Assembly: GCF_013185185.1 (NCBI RefSeq)
Contig: NZ_JAAZWE010000001.1
Coordinates: 1-64,000, forward strand
Reading direction: 5' to 3'
From: Saccharibacillus endophyticus
Lineage (GTDB): Bacteria > Bacillota > Bacilli > Paenibacillales > Paenibacillaceae
DNA length: 64,000 nucleotides
In this document: positions 41,902-49,612 of the stretch, piece by piece
Position numbering within the stretch: position 1 is the first letter of the stretch
Layout: each line of letters starts with the position of its first letter
Translations under genes and position numbers: made by a program
Notes under the pieces: generated by a model
What the model saw: only the letters and a program-made list of their open reading frames with translations
Database searches by the model: none
What the model was told of the DNA's origin: nothing

Positions 41902-43602
41902 GTGCCGATTATCGGGATCGATTTGGGAACGACTCACAGCTTGGCATCCTATCGGACAGAAGAGGGCAGCACGTTGATTCCGAATGCGCTCGGAAACGTG
42001 CTGACGCCTTCGGTTGTCGGGGTAGACGATAACGGTCAGATTTTAGTCGGAGAGATCGCCAACGAGCGTCTGATTACGCATCCTGAGCGAACGGCTGCGC
42101 TTTTTAAGCGATACATAGGTACAGACCGGCGTTACAAGCTGGGAGAATACGAATTTTCGCCGGAGGACCTGTCTGCGTTCGTACTTCGCTCACTGAAGCA
42201 GGATGCGGAGGCGTTCCTCGGCGAGTCCATAGAAGAAGCGGTCATCAGCGTTCCGGCTTACTTCAACGATATTCAACGCAAAGCGACCAAACGGGCGGGA
42301 GAGCTTGCCGGGCTGCGCGTGGAGCGTCTGATCAATGAACCTACGGCTGCTGCCGTGGCATACGGTCTGCATTTTGAACAGGAAGAAAGTCAATTCCTCG
42401 TCTTCGATCTTGGAGGAGGGACGTTCGACGTATCGATCCTTGATATGTTCGAAGGCATTATGGAAGTGAAGTCGGTAGCCGGGGATGCGTTTCTCGGCGG
42501 CGAAGACTTTACGGATATGCTGATCGGCCGTTTTTTGGAGCGGTTCGGCCTGGAACGGGATTCGCTCGACAATCGCACGATGGCGGCGCTGCGCAAGCAG
42601 GCCGAGCAGGGGAAGCGCATGTTGACCATGCAGCAGGATGCGAAGCTTGCCTGCACGGTTGACGGAGAGACCCATGAGTGGACCATAGACCGGGGATTGT
42701 TCGATCATATGTCCAAGCCGCTGCTTAACCGTCTGCGCAATCCGGTAGAACGGGCACTGAAGGATGCGTCGCTCAGTCCGAAAGAACTGAACGAGATCAT
42801 TCTGGTCGGAGGAGCTACGCGGATGCCGCTGATTTACTCGTTTGCGGCACGATTGTTCGGTCGTCTTCCGGCAGCGCGCATCCATCCGGACGAAACGATC
42901 GCGATCGGGGCCGGAATCGTGGCTGCGATGAAAGAGCGCCGCGAGGAGCTTAAGGAAGTCGTGCTGACCGATGTCTGTCCGTATACGTTGGGCACGATGG
43001 TGACGGTGAAAAACGGGGACGGCGGCTACGATAACGGACACTTTTTCCCGATCATTGAGCGTCATACCGTCATTCCGGCCAGCCGCGTCGAACGATTCTA
43101 TACCGTCAGCGATGATCAGAAGGCGATTCGCATTGAAATCTACCAAGGCGAAAACCGCCTGACGCGCAACAATATCAAATTGGGACAGTTGGAGATTCCC
43201 GTTCCTGCAAACCGTGCCGGAAACGAAGCCGTCGATCTTCGGTTCACGTACGATATCAACGGAATTCTGGAAGTGGAAGCGACGACGCTGTCCACGAACG
43301 AGACGCATCGGCTGCTGATTCGCGAAGATGTGAGCGGGATGTCGCTGGAGGAAGTCGAGAAACGGTTCCGCGAGCTGGAAGCGATTAAAATTCATCCTCG
43401 CGACAAAGCGGAAAACCGCCTGTTGTTGGCTCGGGGCGATCGGATCTATGAAGAAACGCTCGGCAGCGCGCGAACGCAAATCGCCGGAGCGCTCAGACGA
43501 TTCGAGACGGCGCTCGGGCGGCAGGACGAACGGGAAATACGCAAGGAAGCAGGCATGTTAAAAGAACTGCTGGAATTGGCTGAAAAACAGCCGGAGGACT
43601 GA
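41902..43602 (+). CDS. hscC: HscC-type Hsp70 chaperone
   Basis: 566 residues from GTG 41902 (MPIIGIDLGTTHS) behind GAGGTGA; GTG 41893 overlaps that site. The ATPase domain has IGIDLGTTHSLASY, VISVPAYFNDIQRKATKRAGELAGL, FLVFDLGGGTFDVSILD and LVGGATRMPLI. The substrate domain is short and the helical lid reduced, as in E. coli HscC (556 aa), which it also recalls in HPERTAALFKRYIG, LTDVCPYTLG and YDINGILEVEA. It is clearly not the housekeeping DnaK, which would be about 610 aa. HscC is a specialised Hsp70 with J-domain partners DjlB/DjlC. A J-domain gene starts 1 base after its stop. Confidence 0.92.
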   Translation: MPIIGIDLGTTHSLASYRTEEGSTLIPNALGNVLTPSVVGVDDNGQILVGEIANERLITHPERTAALFKRYIGTDRRYKLGEYEFSPEDLSAFVLRSLKQDAEAFLGESIEEAVISVPAYFNDIQRKATKRAGELAGLRVERLINEPTAAAVAYGLHFEQEESQFLVFDLGGGTFDVSILDMFEGIMEVKSVAGDAFLGGEDFTDMLIGRFLERFGLERDSLDNRTMAALRKQAEQGKRMLTMQQDAKLACTVDGETHEWTIDRGLFDHMSKPLLNRLRNPVERALKDASLSPKELNEIILVGGATRMPLIYSFAARLFGRLPAARIHPDETIAIGAGIVAAMKERREELKEVVLTDVCPYTLGTMVTVKNGDGGYDNGHFFPIIERHTVIPASRVERFYTVSDDQKAIRIEIYQGENRLTRNNIKLGQLEIPVPANRAGNEAVDLRFTYDINGILEVEATTLSTNETHRLLIREDVSGMSLEEVEKRFRELEAIKIHPRDKAENRLLLARGDRIYEETLGSARTQIAGALRRFETALGRQDEREIRKEAGMLKELLELAEKQPED

Positions 43603-43603
43603 C

Positions 43604-46084
43604 ATGAACATTTGGGCTACGCTAGGAATTGAACCGACGTCGGAATTGAAGACGATCAAGCGGGCCTATGCTCGTCGTTTGAAGGAATGTCATCCGGAGG
43701 AAGATCCGGAAAACTTCCAACAGATCCGGAGAGCGTACGAATCGGCACTCGAAGAAGCCAAAGAGCTTGCCGAGCGGGATATCCGAGCCCGACTGAGCGC
43801 CAGCGAGCTTGAACAGTTGAGAAGCCTTGAGCCCAGTGCGGCCAGACCGGGAGACGAGTCGCCGATCACTATCTTTTTGCGTCGCTGCGAGGAGTTATAT
43901 GCGGATATTTCCAGACGGATCGACCCCGATGAATGGCAGGCTTTGCTTGACGATGAGCTGTTCTGGCCAATCGAGATTCGCGAACGCATCGGAGACGAAT
44001 TGTTTGGCTTTTTGCTTAAGCATTCTTTTTTGCCCAAGAAGGTGTTGAATCTGCTGGACGGGCATTTCGAGTGGACAGTGAGAGAGCGCAGGCTTTACGA
44101 AGACTATGACAAGGCGGAGACCACGCTGTTCATGGAACGCTTCTCCAGCTTCTGGGAGCTGCGCTATGACCGCTTATGGACGGATGAGCCTTACGATTAC
44201 GATGCTTTTTTGCGGTTTCGCGAACAGGCGCATTATGCGCTTGTCGTGAATGATTTGGACTTGGCCGAGAAGGCGCTTAAAGGAGCGGCGCTGCTCAATA
44301 ACCGGGAACCGGACTGCCTTCGTCTGATTGCTTTGTTTTATATGCGAAAAAATCAGCCGGATGCGGCGCTTCAGGTGCTGGAACAGTGGCTGAAAGACGA
44401 ACCGGACGAGCCGGAAGCGCGACTGATGCGGGCCGATGCGTTGCTTCGGCGCGAGAACCCCGAGCTTGCGCTGGCAGACTATCAAGAGTTGTTGGAGCTT
44501 CTGCCCGGAAGTATTCATGCCCTGAGCGGAATAGCGGCCTGTAAAGAAGCACTGGGTCAGCCGTGGGAAGCCAAAAGGGTATACGAGGATCTCTGCGCGC
44601 GTTACCCGGAAGATCTGGATGCCCAGATCCGTCTGCTTGTTCTCAATGACAAATTGGCCAATGAACTGACTGAAGGTGAAGGCGATGCCCTGGCGGGTAC
44701 AAGAACGCTGGCCGAGTTATATCTGGATACCGGACGGGAAGCCGAATGCGTGGCACTGCTTCTTGAAACGGAGCAAGGACAACCGTTAAGCGCCGAGCTG
44801 AATTTTCTGCTGGGCAAGGCGCTGGGGAAACTGGAGCGATATGCAGAGAGTGAAGAGCGGCTCGACCGTGCGGTGAGTCAGACGGAGTCCGAACCGCTGA
44901 AGCAGTCCGATGTGTTGAAACTGCGCGGCCTGATTCGAATAGCGCTGGAGCGATTCGAAGAGGCGCGCGATGATTTGAAGCGCGTGCTGCTGTTCCAGCC
45001 GTCCGACCCGGAAGCTTTATACCGCTTCGGCGAGTCGCTCCGCATGGAAGGACGTTACGAAGAAGCGCTTCAGTTGCTCAATCATGCGCTTGAGCTGTCC
45101 TCGCATTGGTACTATCATTCGGCACGCGGCGATTGCTTCTATTCCCTGCGTCGTTATCCGGAAGCGCTGCTGGATTATCTTCGCGTGATCCAATATGATC
45201 GCGGATTGACCGAAGCTTGGTTCCGCGCCGGTTACTGCTTTTTGCGAATCGGCGATTATGCGCATGCGGTGGAGTATTTCGGAGAGGCTATGGGACGCGG
45301 CTTCCCGGAGGCGATTCTGTTGCTGATGGCGGAGGCGCATTTTCGGGCAGGCGATTTCAAGTTGGCGGCGGAACTGGCAGATCGGTATAATCGCGAGCGA
45401 CCGAACGACTATTACGGGCGCATCGTTGAAGGAGATTTGTATAGGGCATCCGATCAGGCGGCCGAAGCGCTGGAGCGTTACCGGAGCGCAGCTTTGTTGG
45501 CGCCGACGGAATATCTGCCGCTGCGGCTGGTTGCCGAGATGCTGCTTCGGCTCGATCGGGCAGAAGAGGCGGAAATGGAATTGGCGTTGCTTGCGGAGCG
45601 GCATCCGCATCGAGGCTGGGCGCATCTGCAGCGCATCCGCCTTCTGATCGAGGCCGGACGCTGGAAAGAGGCGGAGACGGCGATCGTGCGCTATACCGAA
45701 CAGATCGATCCGAAGGAGCAAGACCCGTTGGTCTTGTTCTACGGAGGCTACATTCTATTCAGGATGGAGCAGTATGAGCAGGCTATCGAATTTTTGGAAG
45801 CGGCTTGCAAGGTGGGGCTTGAACGCGAGTCCGAGGAGTATTTGGTTCGCTGCCTGGCTGCGCTTGGCCGGTATGATCAAGCGGAAGCGCTTGCTTCTCA
45901 AGCTCTTGCCGCCGATGCTGCGCGGCCTATGTTGGTCGAGATCGGGCAAGCGCTGGAAAGGCATTCTACCCGCAAATGGAAATTGCTGCGCCGCAGCCGC
46001 GAAGCTGAACTGCCCGAAGTCGAGGCTCGCCCGGTTCTGCCCGAGCCTGAGGGAGAGCGGCTACCTGACATTCACGGATTTTAA
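43604..46084 (+). CDS. J-domain protein with long TPR array (DjlB/DjlC-like cochaperone)
   Basis: 826 residues, starting 1 base after hscC; GGAGGACTG overlaps the hscC 3' end, so translation is coupled. Residues 1-55 are a J domain (WATLGIEPTSELKTIKRAYARRLKE, then FQQIRRAYESALEEA) with HPE (30-32) in place of the canonical HPD. From about 200 to 800 there are many tetratricopeptide-like repeats (e.g. PEALYRFGESLRMEGRYEEALQLLNHALELS). This suggests a scaffold that recruits clients and stimulates HscC ATPase. Much longer than the E. coli DjlB/DjlC proteins. The clients are unknown. Confidence 0.88.
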   Translation: MNIWATLGIEPTSELKTIKRAYARRLKECHPEEDPENFQQIRRAYESALEEAKELAERDIRARLSASELEQLRSLEPSAARPGDESPITIFLRRCEELYADISRRIDPDEWQALLDDELFWPIEIRERIGDELFGFLLKHSFLPKKVLNLLDGHFEWTVRERRLYEDYDKAETTLFMERFSSFWELRYDRLWTDEPYDYDAFLRFREQAHYALVVNDLDLAEKALKGAALLNNREPDCLRLIALFYMRKNQPDAALQVLEQWLKDEPDEPEARLMRADALLRRENPELALADYQELLELLPGSIHALSGIAACKEALGQPWEAKRVYEDLCARYPEDLDAQIRLLVLNDKLANELTEGEGDALAGTRTLAELYLDTGREAECVALLLETEQGQPLSAELNFLLGKALGKLERYAESEERLDRAVSQTESEPLKQSDVLKLRGLIRIALERFEEARDDLKRVLLFQPSDPEALYRFGESLRMEGRYEEALQLLNHALELSSHWYYHSARGDCFYSLRRYPEALLDYLRVIQYDRGLTEAWFRAGYCFLRIGDYAHAVEYFGEAMGRGFPEAILLLMAEAHFRAGDFKLAAELADRYNRERPNDYYGRIVEGDLYRASDQAAEALERYRSAALLAPTEYLPLRLVAEMLLRLDRAEEAEMELALLAERHPHRGWAHLQRIRLLIEAGRWKEAETAIVRYTEQIDPKEQDPLVLFYGGYILFRMEQYEQAIEFLEAACKVGLERESEEYLVRCLAALGRYDQAEALASQALAADAARPMLVEIGQALERHSTRKWKLLRRSREAELPEVEARPVLPEPEGERLPDIHGF

Positions 46085-46101
46085 GGAAGGAGCGGGAGCC
46101 T

Positions 46102-46797
46102 ATGGAGACGCTGCGTATACGCGATACCGATCAACGAACCCTGCGCATATTCGCGATCGGAGCCGTGTTGTTTCGGATGAACGGACTGTTGGAGGAAACC
46201 GGCTTTGCCTGGCCGGCTTCGCGGAAAGACGATCTTCGCAAATTATTGGCGCATACATGGTCGGTAAAGGACGAAGAGTCATTGGAAAAGCATCTGAACT
46301 GGTTATGGGAAGAAGGCGGGCAAGCCTCTTATCGCAAAACCGAATCGTTTCTCGGTACGTTGTCTTTTCGCGATCGGGAGACGTATTTTGAACGTTTAAA
46401 CGGCAATGCGGCTCTATTCAACCATGCTCGCCTCGTGCAGATGTACAGCGGCAAGCTTCCTCCGGCGGGAATTACGGCCTGGGATTTGGGTCAGTACGTT
46501 TTTATTTGCCGAACGGCACACTCCGCAGGATGGATGGACGCGGATCGCTCGCTTGAATTGGCGACTGCGGCTGCCCATCGTGCGCAACAACTCTATCGCG
46601 ACTGGACCGAATTTGCCGTGGCCTACCTGGCTGGGCGGCAAATATGGACCAATCAACCTTCTGCGGAAGCGGCGAAACCTTATATCGATTGCGTGTCGAA
46701 GCTGCTAACCGAATCCAACAGCCTGTGGAAACGTCTGGATTGGAACATGGATTTGCTCACAGAACGTTCGATTAACCCAGCGCCAAACTCGGAATGA
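46102..46797 (+). CDS. DUF1266 domain protein (YbeU/YbeR-like)
   Basis: 231 residues, ribosome site AAGGAAGGAG, 17 bases after the TPR gene. The C-terminal half is a clear DUF1266: ITAWDLGQYVFICRTAHSAGWMDAD, then AHRAQQLYRDWTEFAVAYLAGRQIW. In E. coli the hscC-djlB region is flanked by two DUF1266 genes, ybeU and ybeR, so the same three-part grouping is seen here in a Firmicute. The function of DUF1266 is unknown; the linkage suggests a client or adaptor of the HscC machine. Confidence 0.85.
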   Translation: METLRIRDTDQRTLRIFAIGAVLFRMNGLLEETGFAWPASRKDDLRKLLAHTWSVKDEESLEKHLNWLWEEGGQASYRKTESFLGTLSFRDRETYFERLNGNAALFNHARLVQMYSGKLPPAGITAWDLGQYVFICRTAHSAGWMDADRSLELATAAAHRAQQLYRDWTEFAVAYLAGRQIWTNQPSAEAAKPYIDCVSKLLTESNSLWKRLDWNMDLLTERSINPAPNSE

Positions 46798-46802
46798 AAG
46801 TG

Positions 46803-46831
46803 TTGACTCTCTAACTGAACTGATATATAGT
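46803..46831 (+). promoter_or_regulatory. Strong sigma-A promoter of the nitroreductase gene
   Basis: TTGACT (46803-46808), 17-base spacer, TATAGT (46826-46831). Ten bases downstream the near-palindrome AAAGTTATTTAAAATACTTT (46841-46860) lies in the 5' leader and could be the site of a MarR/HxlR-type repressor. Confidence 0.75.
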
Positions 46832-46886
46832 TTATTACGAAAAGTTATTTAAAATACTTTCGTGAATCGACGAGGAGGATTTTACC

Positions 46887-47489
46887 GTGGCAAAAGAATT
46901 TTTCGAGGCGCTTAAATCCAGACGTTCCATCTACGGAATCGGCAAAGATGTTTCCGTAAACGAAGCGAAAATTCAAGAAATCGTGGAAGATGCAGTAAAA
47001 TACACCCCGACTTCGTTCAACTCCCAAACTTCCCGCGCGGTTGTTTTATTCGGCGAACAGCACGATAAAGTCTGGGACATTACCTTGGCTGAACTGAAAA
47101 AAGTAGCAGCATCCGAAGAAGCGTTTGCTGCAACGACCGATAAAATCAACTCGTTCAAAAGCGGTTACGGCACGATCCTGTTCTTCGAAGATCAGGATAT
47201 CGTGAAGAACCTGCAAAACCAATTCGCTCTGTATGCCGACAACTTCCCGATTTGGGCCGACCAATCTTCGGGTATGCTGCAGCTGGTGGTATGGACGGCG
47301 CTTAACGACGAAGGTCTGGGTGCAACGCTGCAACACTATAACCCCCTGATCGACGCAGGCGTGCAAGAAGCTTGGAACCTGCCTTCGAGCTGGAAGCTGA
47401 GAGCGCAAATGCCTTTCGGCAGCCCGCTTGCACCTGCCGGCGAGAAAACTTTCCAACCCGTGGAAGAGCGCGTTAAGGTGTTCAAATAA
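46887..47489 (+). CDS. Nitroreductase family protein (Frm2/Hbn1-like)
   Basis: 200 residues from a GTG behind GAGGAGGA. The motifs FFEALKSRRSIYGIG, YTPTSFNSQTSRAVVLFG, DNFPIWADQSSGMLQLVVWTAL and LRAQMPFGSP are those of the Frm2/Hbn1/CinD branch of FMN nitroreductases. It reduces quinones or nitroaromatics and is often induced by electrophile or copper stress. It has its own strong promoter with a candidate operator. A family 1 repeat begins 10 bases after the stop and ends in a T-run. Confidence 0.92.
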   Translation: MAKEFFEALKSRRSIYGIGKDVSVNEAKIQEIVEDAVKYTPTSFNSQTSRAVVLFGEQHDKVWDITLAELKKVAASEEAFAATTDKINSFKSGYGTILFFEDQDIVKNLQNQFALYADNFPIWADQSSGMLQLVVWTALNDEGLGATLQHYNPLIDAGVQEAWNLPSSWKLRAQMPFGSPLAPAGEKTFQPVEERVKVFK

Positions 47490-47499
47490 AACGACTGAG

Positions 47500-47626
47500 G
47501 GCGCTGCGGGAGAAATTCGTTCAATCCGCTGTCTCACCCGGAAAAACCGATTAGAATTTTAGTGGAAGTTTTCCGAGTTCAAAGGCGTATTTCACTGAAT
47601 TTCTCCCTCCGCTTACGTCGCTTTTT
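47500..47626 (+). repeat. Dispersed palindromic repeat, family 1, copy B (short form)
   Basis: Starts GGCGCTGCGGGAGAAATTC and ends GAATTTCTCCCTCCGC; the inner arms CCCGGAAAA and TTTTCCGAG pair. Followed by CGCTTTTTTG, so the whole hairpin could act as a terminator of the nitroreductase gene. About 85% like copy D by eye; lacks the extra hairpin of copies A and C. Confidence 0.8.
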
Positions 47627-47655
47627 TGTGTGTAGGTAATTGAAAAGATAAGGGC

Positions 47656-47683
47656 AAGAAGCAGAAATTTCTGCTTCTTTTTT
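47656..47683. terminator. Rho-independent terminator
   Basis: A perfect 24-base palindrome (47656-47679; half-site AAGAAGCAGAAA) runs into TTTTTT. Very short loop if fully paired. It isolates the nitroreductase unit from the promoter at 47719. Confidence 0.8.
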
Positions 47684-47718
47684 GTTTGCTTAAAAAGAAA
47701 AAATAAATCTTTTCTACT

Positions 47719-47747
47719 TTGACAAAGGGCTTTCTATATCTTAAAAT
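47719..47747 (+). promoter_or_regulatory. Near-consensus sigma-A promoter without an adjacent gene
   Basis: TTGACA (47719-47724), exactly 17 bases, TAAAAT (47742-47747). The next gene start on this strand is 520 bases away (48269), past an inverted family 1 repeat. The transcript may be a long leader or a small RNA. Confidence 0.7.
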
Positions 47748-47761
47748 AGAACATGTGTTCT
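47748..47761 (+). promoter_or_regulatory. LexA/DinR-box-like palindrome
   Basis: AGAACATGTGTTCT fits CGAACRNRYGTTYC at 12 of 14 positions and is fully palindromic except at the centre. It abuts the -10, over the likely transcription start, the position of a repressor site. Confidence 0.55.
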
Positions 47762-47904
47762 TGTCTGATTGAAAGAAAGAAGAATTTTTATATAACAGCT
47801 CTTCTGCATAATGAAAATTGCGCGAAAATTGAGGGTTTAGTTATAGTCAATCTTTAAAAATCCCTTAAGTATCAACTAACCCCACCGTAACTGGAAGCGA
47901 GAAG

Positions 47905-48055
47905 ACGAAGAGAGAAATTCAGGTCAAGACGCCTTTGAACTTGGAAAACTTCCCTATAAAATTTCAATCCAGTTTTCCAAGTGAGACAGCGAATTGTGAA
48001 GCATTTCGAAGAAATGCACTTCGGAAGCCTATGCTGGCAATTTTTCTCGCAGTCT
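47905..48055 (-). repeat. Dispersed palindromic repeat, family 1, copy C (long form)
   Basis: The reverse complement aligns along its whole length with copy A, including the extra hairpin CTTCCGAAGTGCATTTCTTCG. It is inverted relative to copy B, 290 bases away, so B and C bracket the orphan promoter. The only full copy not placed directly after a gene. Confidence 0.8.
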
Positions 48056-48188
48056 TCTTGCTTCCCGCTCCCCTCCCAAGAATCCCCTTACAAAAAAGTC
48101 GATATTGTAAGAACTTCTTTATCTAATCGATACTCTTTTTTTAATACCAGGTCCTATAATGAAAACAAGAACGAAATTCACAAAATAA

Positions 48189-48214
48189 GTTTTCGCAAGC
48201 AAGCGTTCGGGTAA
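48189..48214 (+). promoter_or_regulatory. Sigma-B-like promoter of the secreted-protein gene
   Basis: GTTTTC (48189-48194), 14-base spacer, GGGTAA (48209-48214); start codon 54 bases downstream. Confidence 0.5.
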
Positions 48215-48268
48215 TAAGACTTACCGACAACTTGCACATACAGGAACCTCTGAAAGGGGAGAGCAACT

Positions 48269-48835
48269 ATGAAAAAAACAACACTCGGCATGATCGGTAC
48301 AGGTATCTTGGCCTTTATGATCGGATTCGGATATTTCCCGGTTTCCAACGTGATAACTCCGGCGGCAGCTGCTCCCGTAGAACAAACAACAGGCGTAAGC
48401 GAAGAGAATTCGGCAGAACAAACATATACGGTATTCATCAATTCGGTTGAAAAAGATGCAGCAGGCGCAGTTCAAGTCGAAACGGATCGCATCGGTTGGT
48501 ACACGGGAGAAGCGGCGGACAAGCTCTTCTTGCAGGACAACCCGGATGCGGCTGAAGAACTCGGCGGAGCACCGGACGGTTATTACATCGTAAACAATGA
48601 CCTCACTGAAGTAAAACTGCCGGTTGCGGCAGATGCAGAAGTGCTGATGCAAATTTACGACCGCACGGGCAACTACGAAGACATGGAGATTAACTGGAAC
48701 GAATTGATTAGTCTGGATAAGTTCGACGCCCAATACAATAACCCGCTCGGATTGCTTGACCTCAGTGCCTTCCCTTACCACATTACCGTTAAGGACGGCG
48801 TGATCGTCAAGATCGTGCAGCAATACATTCCGTAA
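48269..48835 (+). CDS. Secreted hypothetical protein
   Basis: 188 residues, ribosome site GAAAGGGGAG. Signal peptide MKKTTLGMIGTGILAFMIGFGYF..., cut near AAAAP (about 33-36). The mature part is acidic and contains QTYTVFINSVEKDAAGAVQVETDRIGWY and DGYYIVNNDLTEVKLPVAADAEVLMQIYD, a beta-rich pattern. It ends YHITVKDGVIVKIVQQYIP. No family recognised. Expression may be sigma-B-dependent. Confidence 0.75.
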   Translation: MKKTTLGMIGTGILAFMIGFGYFPVSNVITPAAAAPVEQTTGVSEENSAEQTYTVFINSVEKDAAGAVQVETDRIGWYTGEAADKLFLQDNPDAAEELGGAPDGYYIVNNDLTEVKLPVAADAEVLMQIYDRTGNYEDMEINWNELISLDKFDAQYNNPLGLLDLSAFPYHITVKDGVIVKIVQQYIP

Positions 48836-48857
48836 GTGAAAATGACGGAAAATCAGC

Positions 48858-48893
48858 AACTTCGGCAGGAATTATCCCTGTCGAAGTTTTTTT
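48858..48893 (+). terminator. Terminator after the secreted-protein gene
   Basis: AACTTCGGCAGG pairs with CCTGTCGAAGTT (G-U pairs), loop of 7, then seven T. Confidence 0.88.
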
Positions 48894-49069
48894 GTTCACA
48901 GAATAAAACGGTTACAAATCGGGTAATAAAAAATTGAGATTTACATGCTATTCAAATTCTTATATAGTCATGCTATAAGAATTCAACTTGTCTACGACAC
49001 ATGAGAAATCAGAGATTGAGAGAGGTCTGAGGCTTATGTGTTCGCAATGGCTGGAGGCGGATATTTATC

Positions 49070-49228
49070 GTGTCATCAAAAGTCAAAATTGCAGGTTGTG
49101 CGCTACTGGTCATTCTGTTCGAAGCAGCGGGAGTGCGGTCGTTTTTGTACCCTGATTATGTTCAGGCTGCGATGTATGCAGGCGCTGGCGTTATACTGGC
49201 TTCTTCGCTCGTCCGCCGTAGAGTTTAA
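49070..49228 (+). CDS. Small membrane protein (52 residues)
   Basis: GTG start with GGAGG 12 bases upstream (slightly long spacing). The product has two membrane-helix candidates: VKIAGCALLVILFEAAG (5-21) and VQAAMYAGAGVILASSLV (31-48). Another frame across this region (49038-49532) is longer but has many Cys/Arg and no domain character, so this one is preferred. No family recognised. Two hairpins follow it. Confidence 0.5.
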   Translation: MSSKVKIAGCALLVILFEAAGVRSFLYPDYVQAAMYAGAGVILASSLVRRRV

Positions 49229-49241
49229 TCAGGCAAAAGGT

Positions 49242-49275
49242 TCGACATGCGGAGTTTTTCTCCGCGTGTCGAATG
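49242..49275 (+). other. Strong hairpin without T-run
   Basis: TTCGACATGCGGAG pairs with CTCCGCGTGTCGAA (one G-U) around TTTTT, 14 bp. No T-run follows. It may protect the 3' end or be part of a structured RNA. Confidence 0.55.
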
Positions 49276-49288
49276 CAATCAAACCGAA

Positions 49289-49332
49289 AACGTTTTTCGA
49301 TCTCTGCTCGGAGATTGGAAAGCGTTTTTTGT
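49289..49332 (+). terminator. Rho-independent terminator
   Basis: A 16-bp stem with three wobble pairs (AACGTTTTTCGATCTC with GGAGATTGGAAAGCGTT) is followed by TTTTTT. Confidence 0.75.
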
Positions 49333-49612
49333 TCGGGCATAATTTATCTTTACATGTCGAGCGGGAAAGGATAGACTGTGAGACAGACTCGAAAGAGATC
49401 CCGGCGCGCGCCGGGGCAAAGAAAAGCTTCTTTTTGCGATTATTGAGCGAAAATTCACAAACTTCTTTTATTCGGAAATTTGGAAAATCGGTTGAAGTCG
49501 CCGAAAGTCGCAGCCTTCTTTTCCCTGGCTAGTCTCGGAGTCGGTATGTTTCTGCACGAAACGATACTGCCCCGAAGGCCGCGCCCACCAAGAGGAAATG
49601 GGGAGAAGAAGA
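49333..49612. other. Region upstream of the NiaP-like gene
   Basis: About 280 bases with no gene. A/T-rich at 49440-49490. No riboswitch or NiaR-type operator could be recognised with confidence. Confidence 0.4.

Larger units (their letters stand above)
47762..48268 (+). other. Leader or small-RNA region between the orphan promoter and the secreted-protein gene
   Basis: No reading frame with a ribosome site was found; ATG at about 47815 gives only 9 codons. The stretch contains family 1 copy C (47905-48055) and a sigma-B-like promoter (48189-48214) that is a better source for the gene at 48269. Confidence 0.45.

Noticed and set aside
47935..48126. Similar short peptides encoded at 37650-38063 (-) and 47935-48126 (+), both with an FPSETA..C..FRRNALRK.ML pattern
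   Set aside because: Both are translations of family 1 repeat copies A and C; the similarity comes from the repeat, and there is no ribosome site.
49038..49532. 164-codon frame before the niaP-like gene
   Set aside because: It crosses two hairpins, is rich in Cys, Arg and Ser as in random sequence, and overlaps a better small membrane protein frame (49070-49228).
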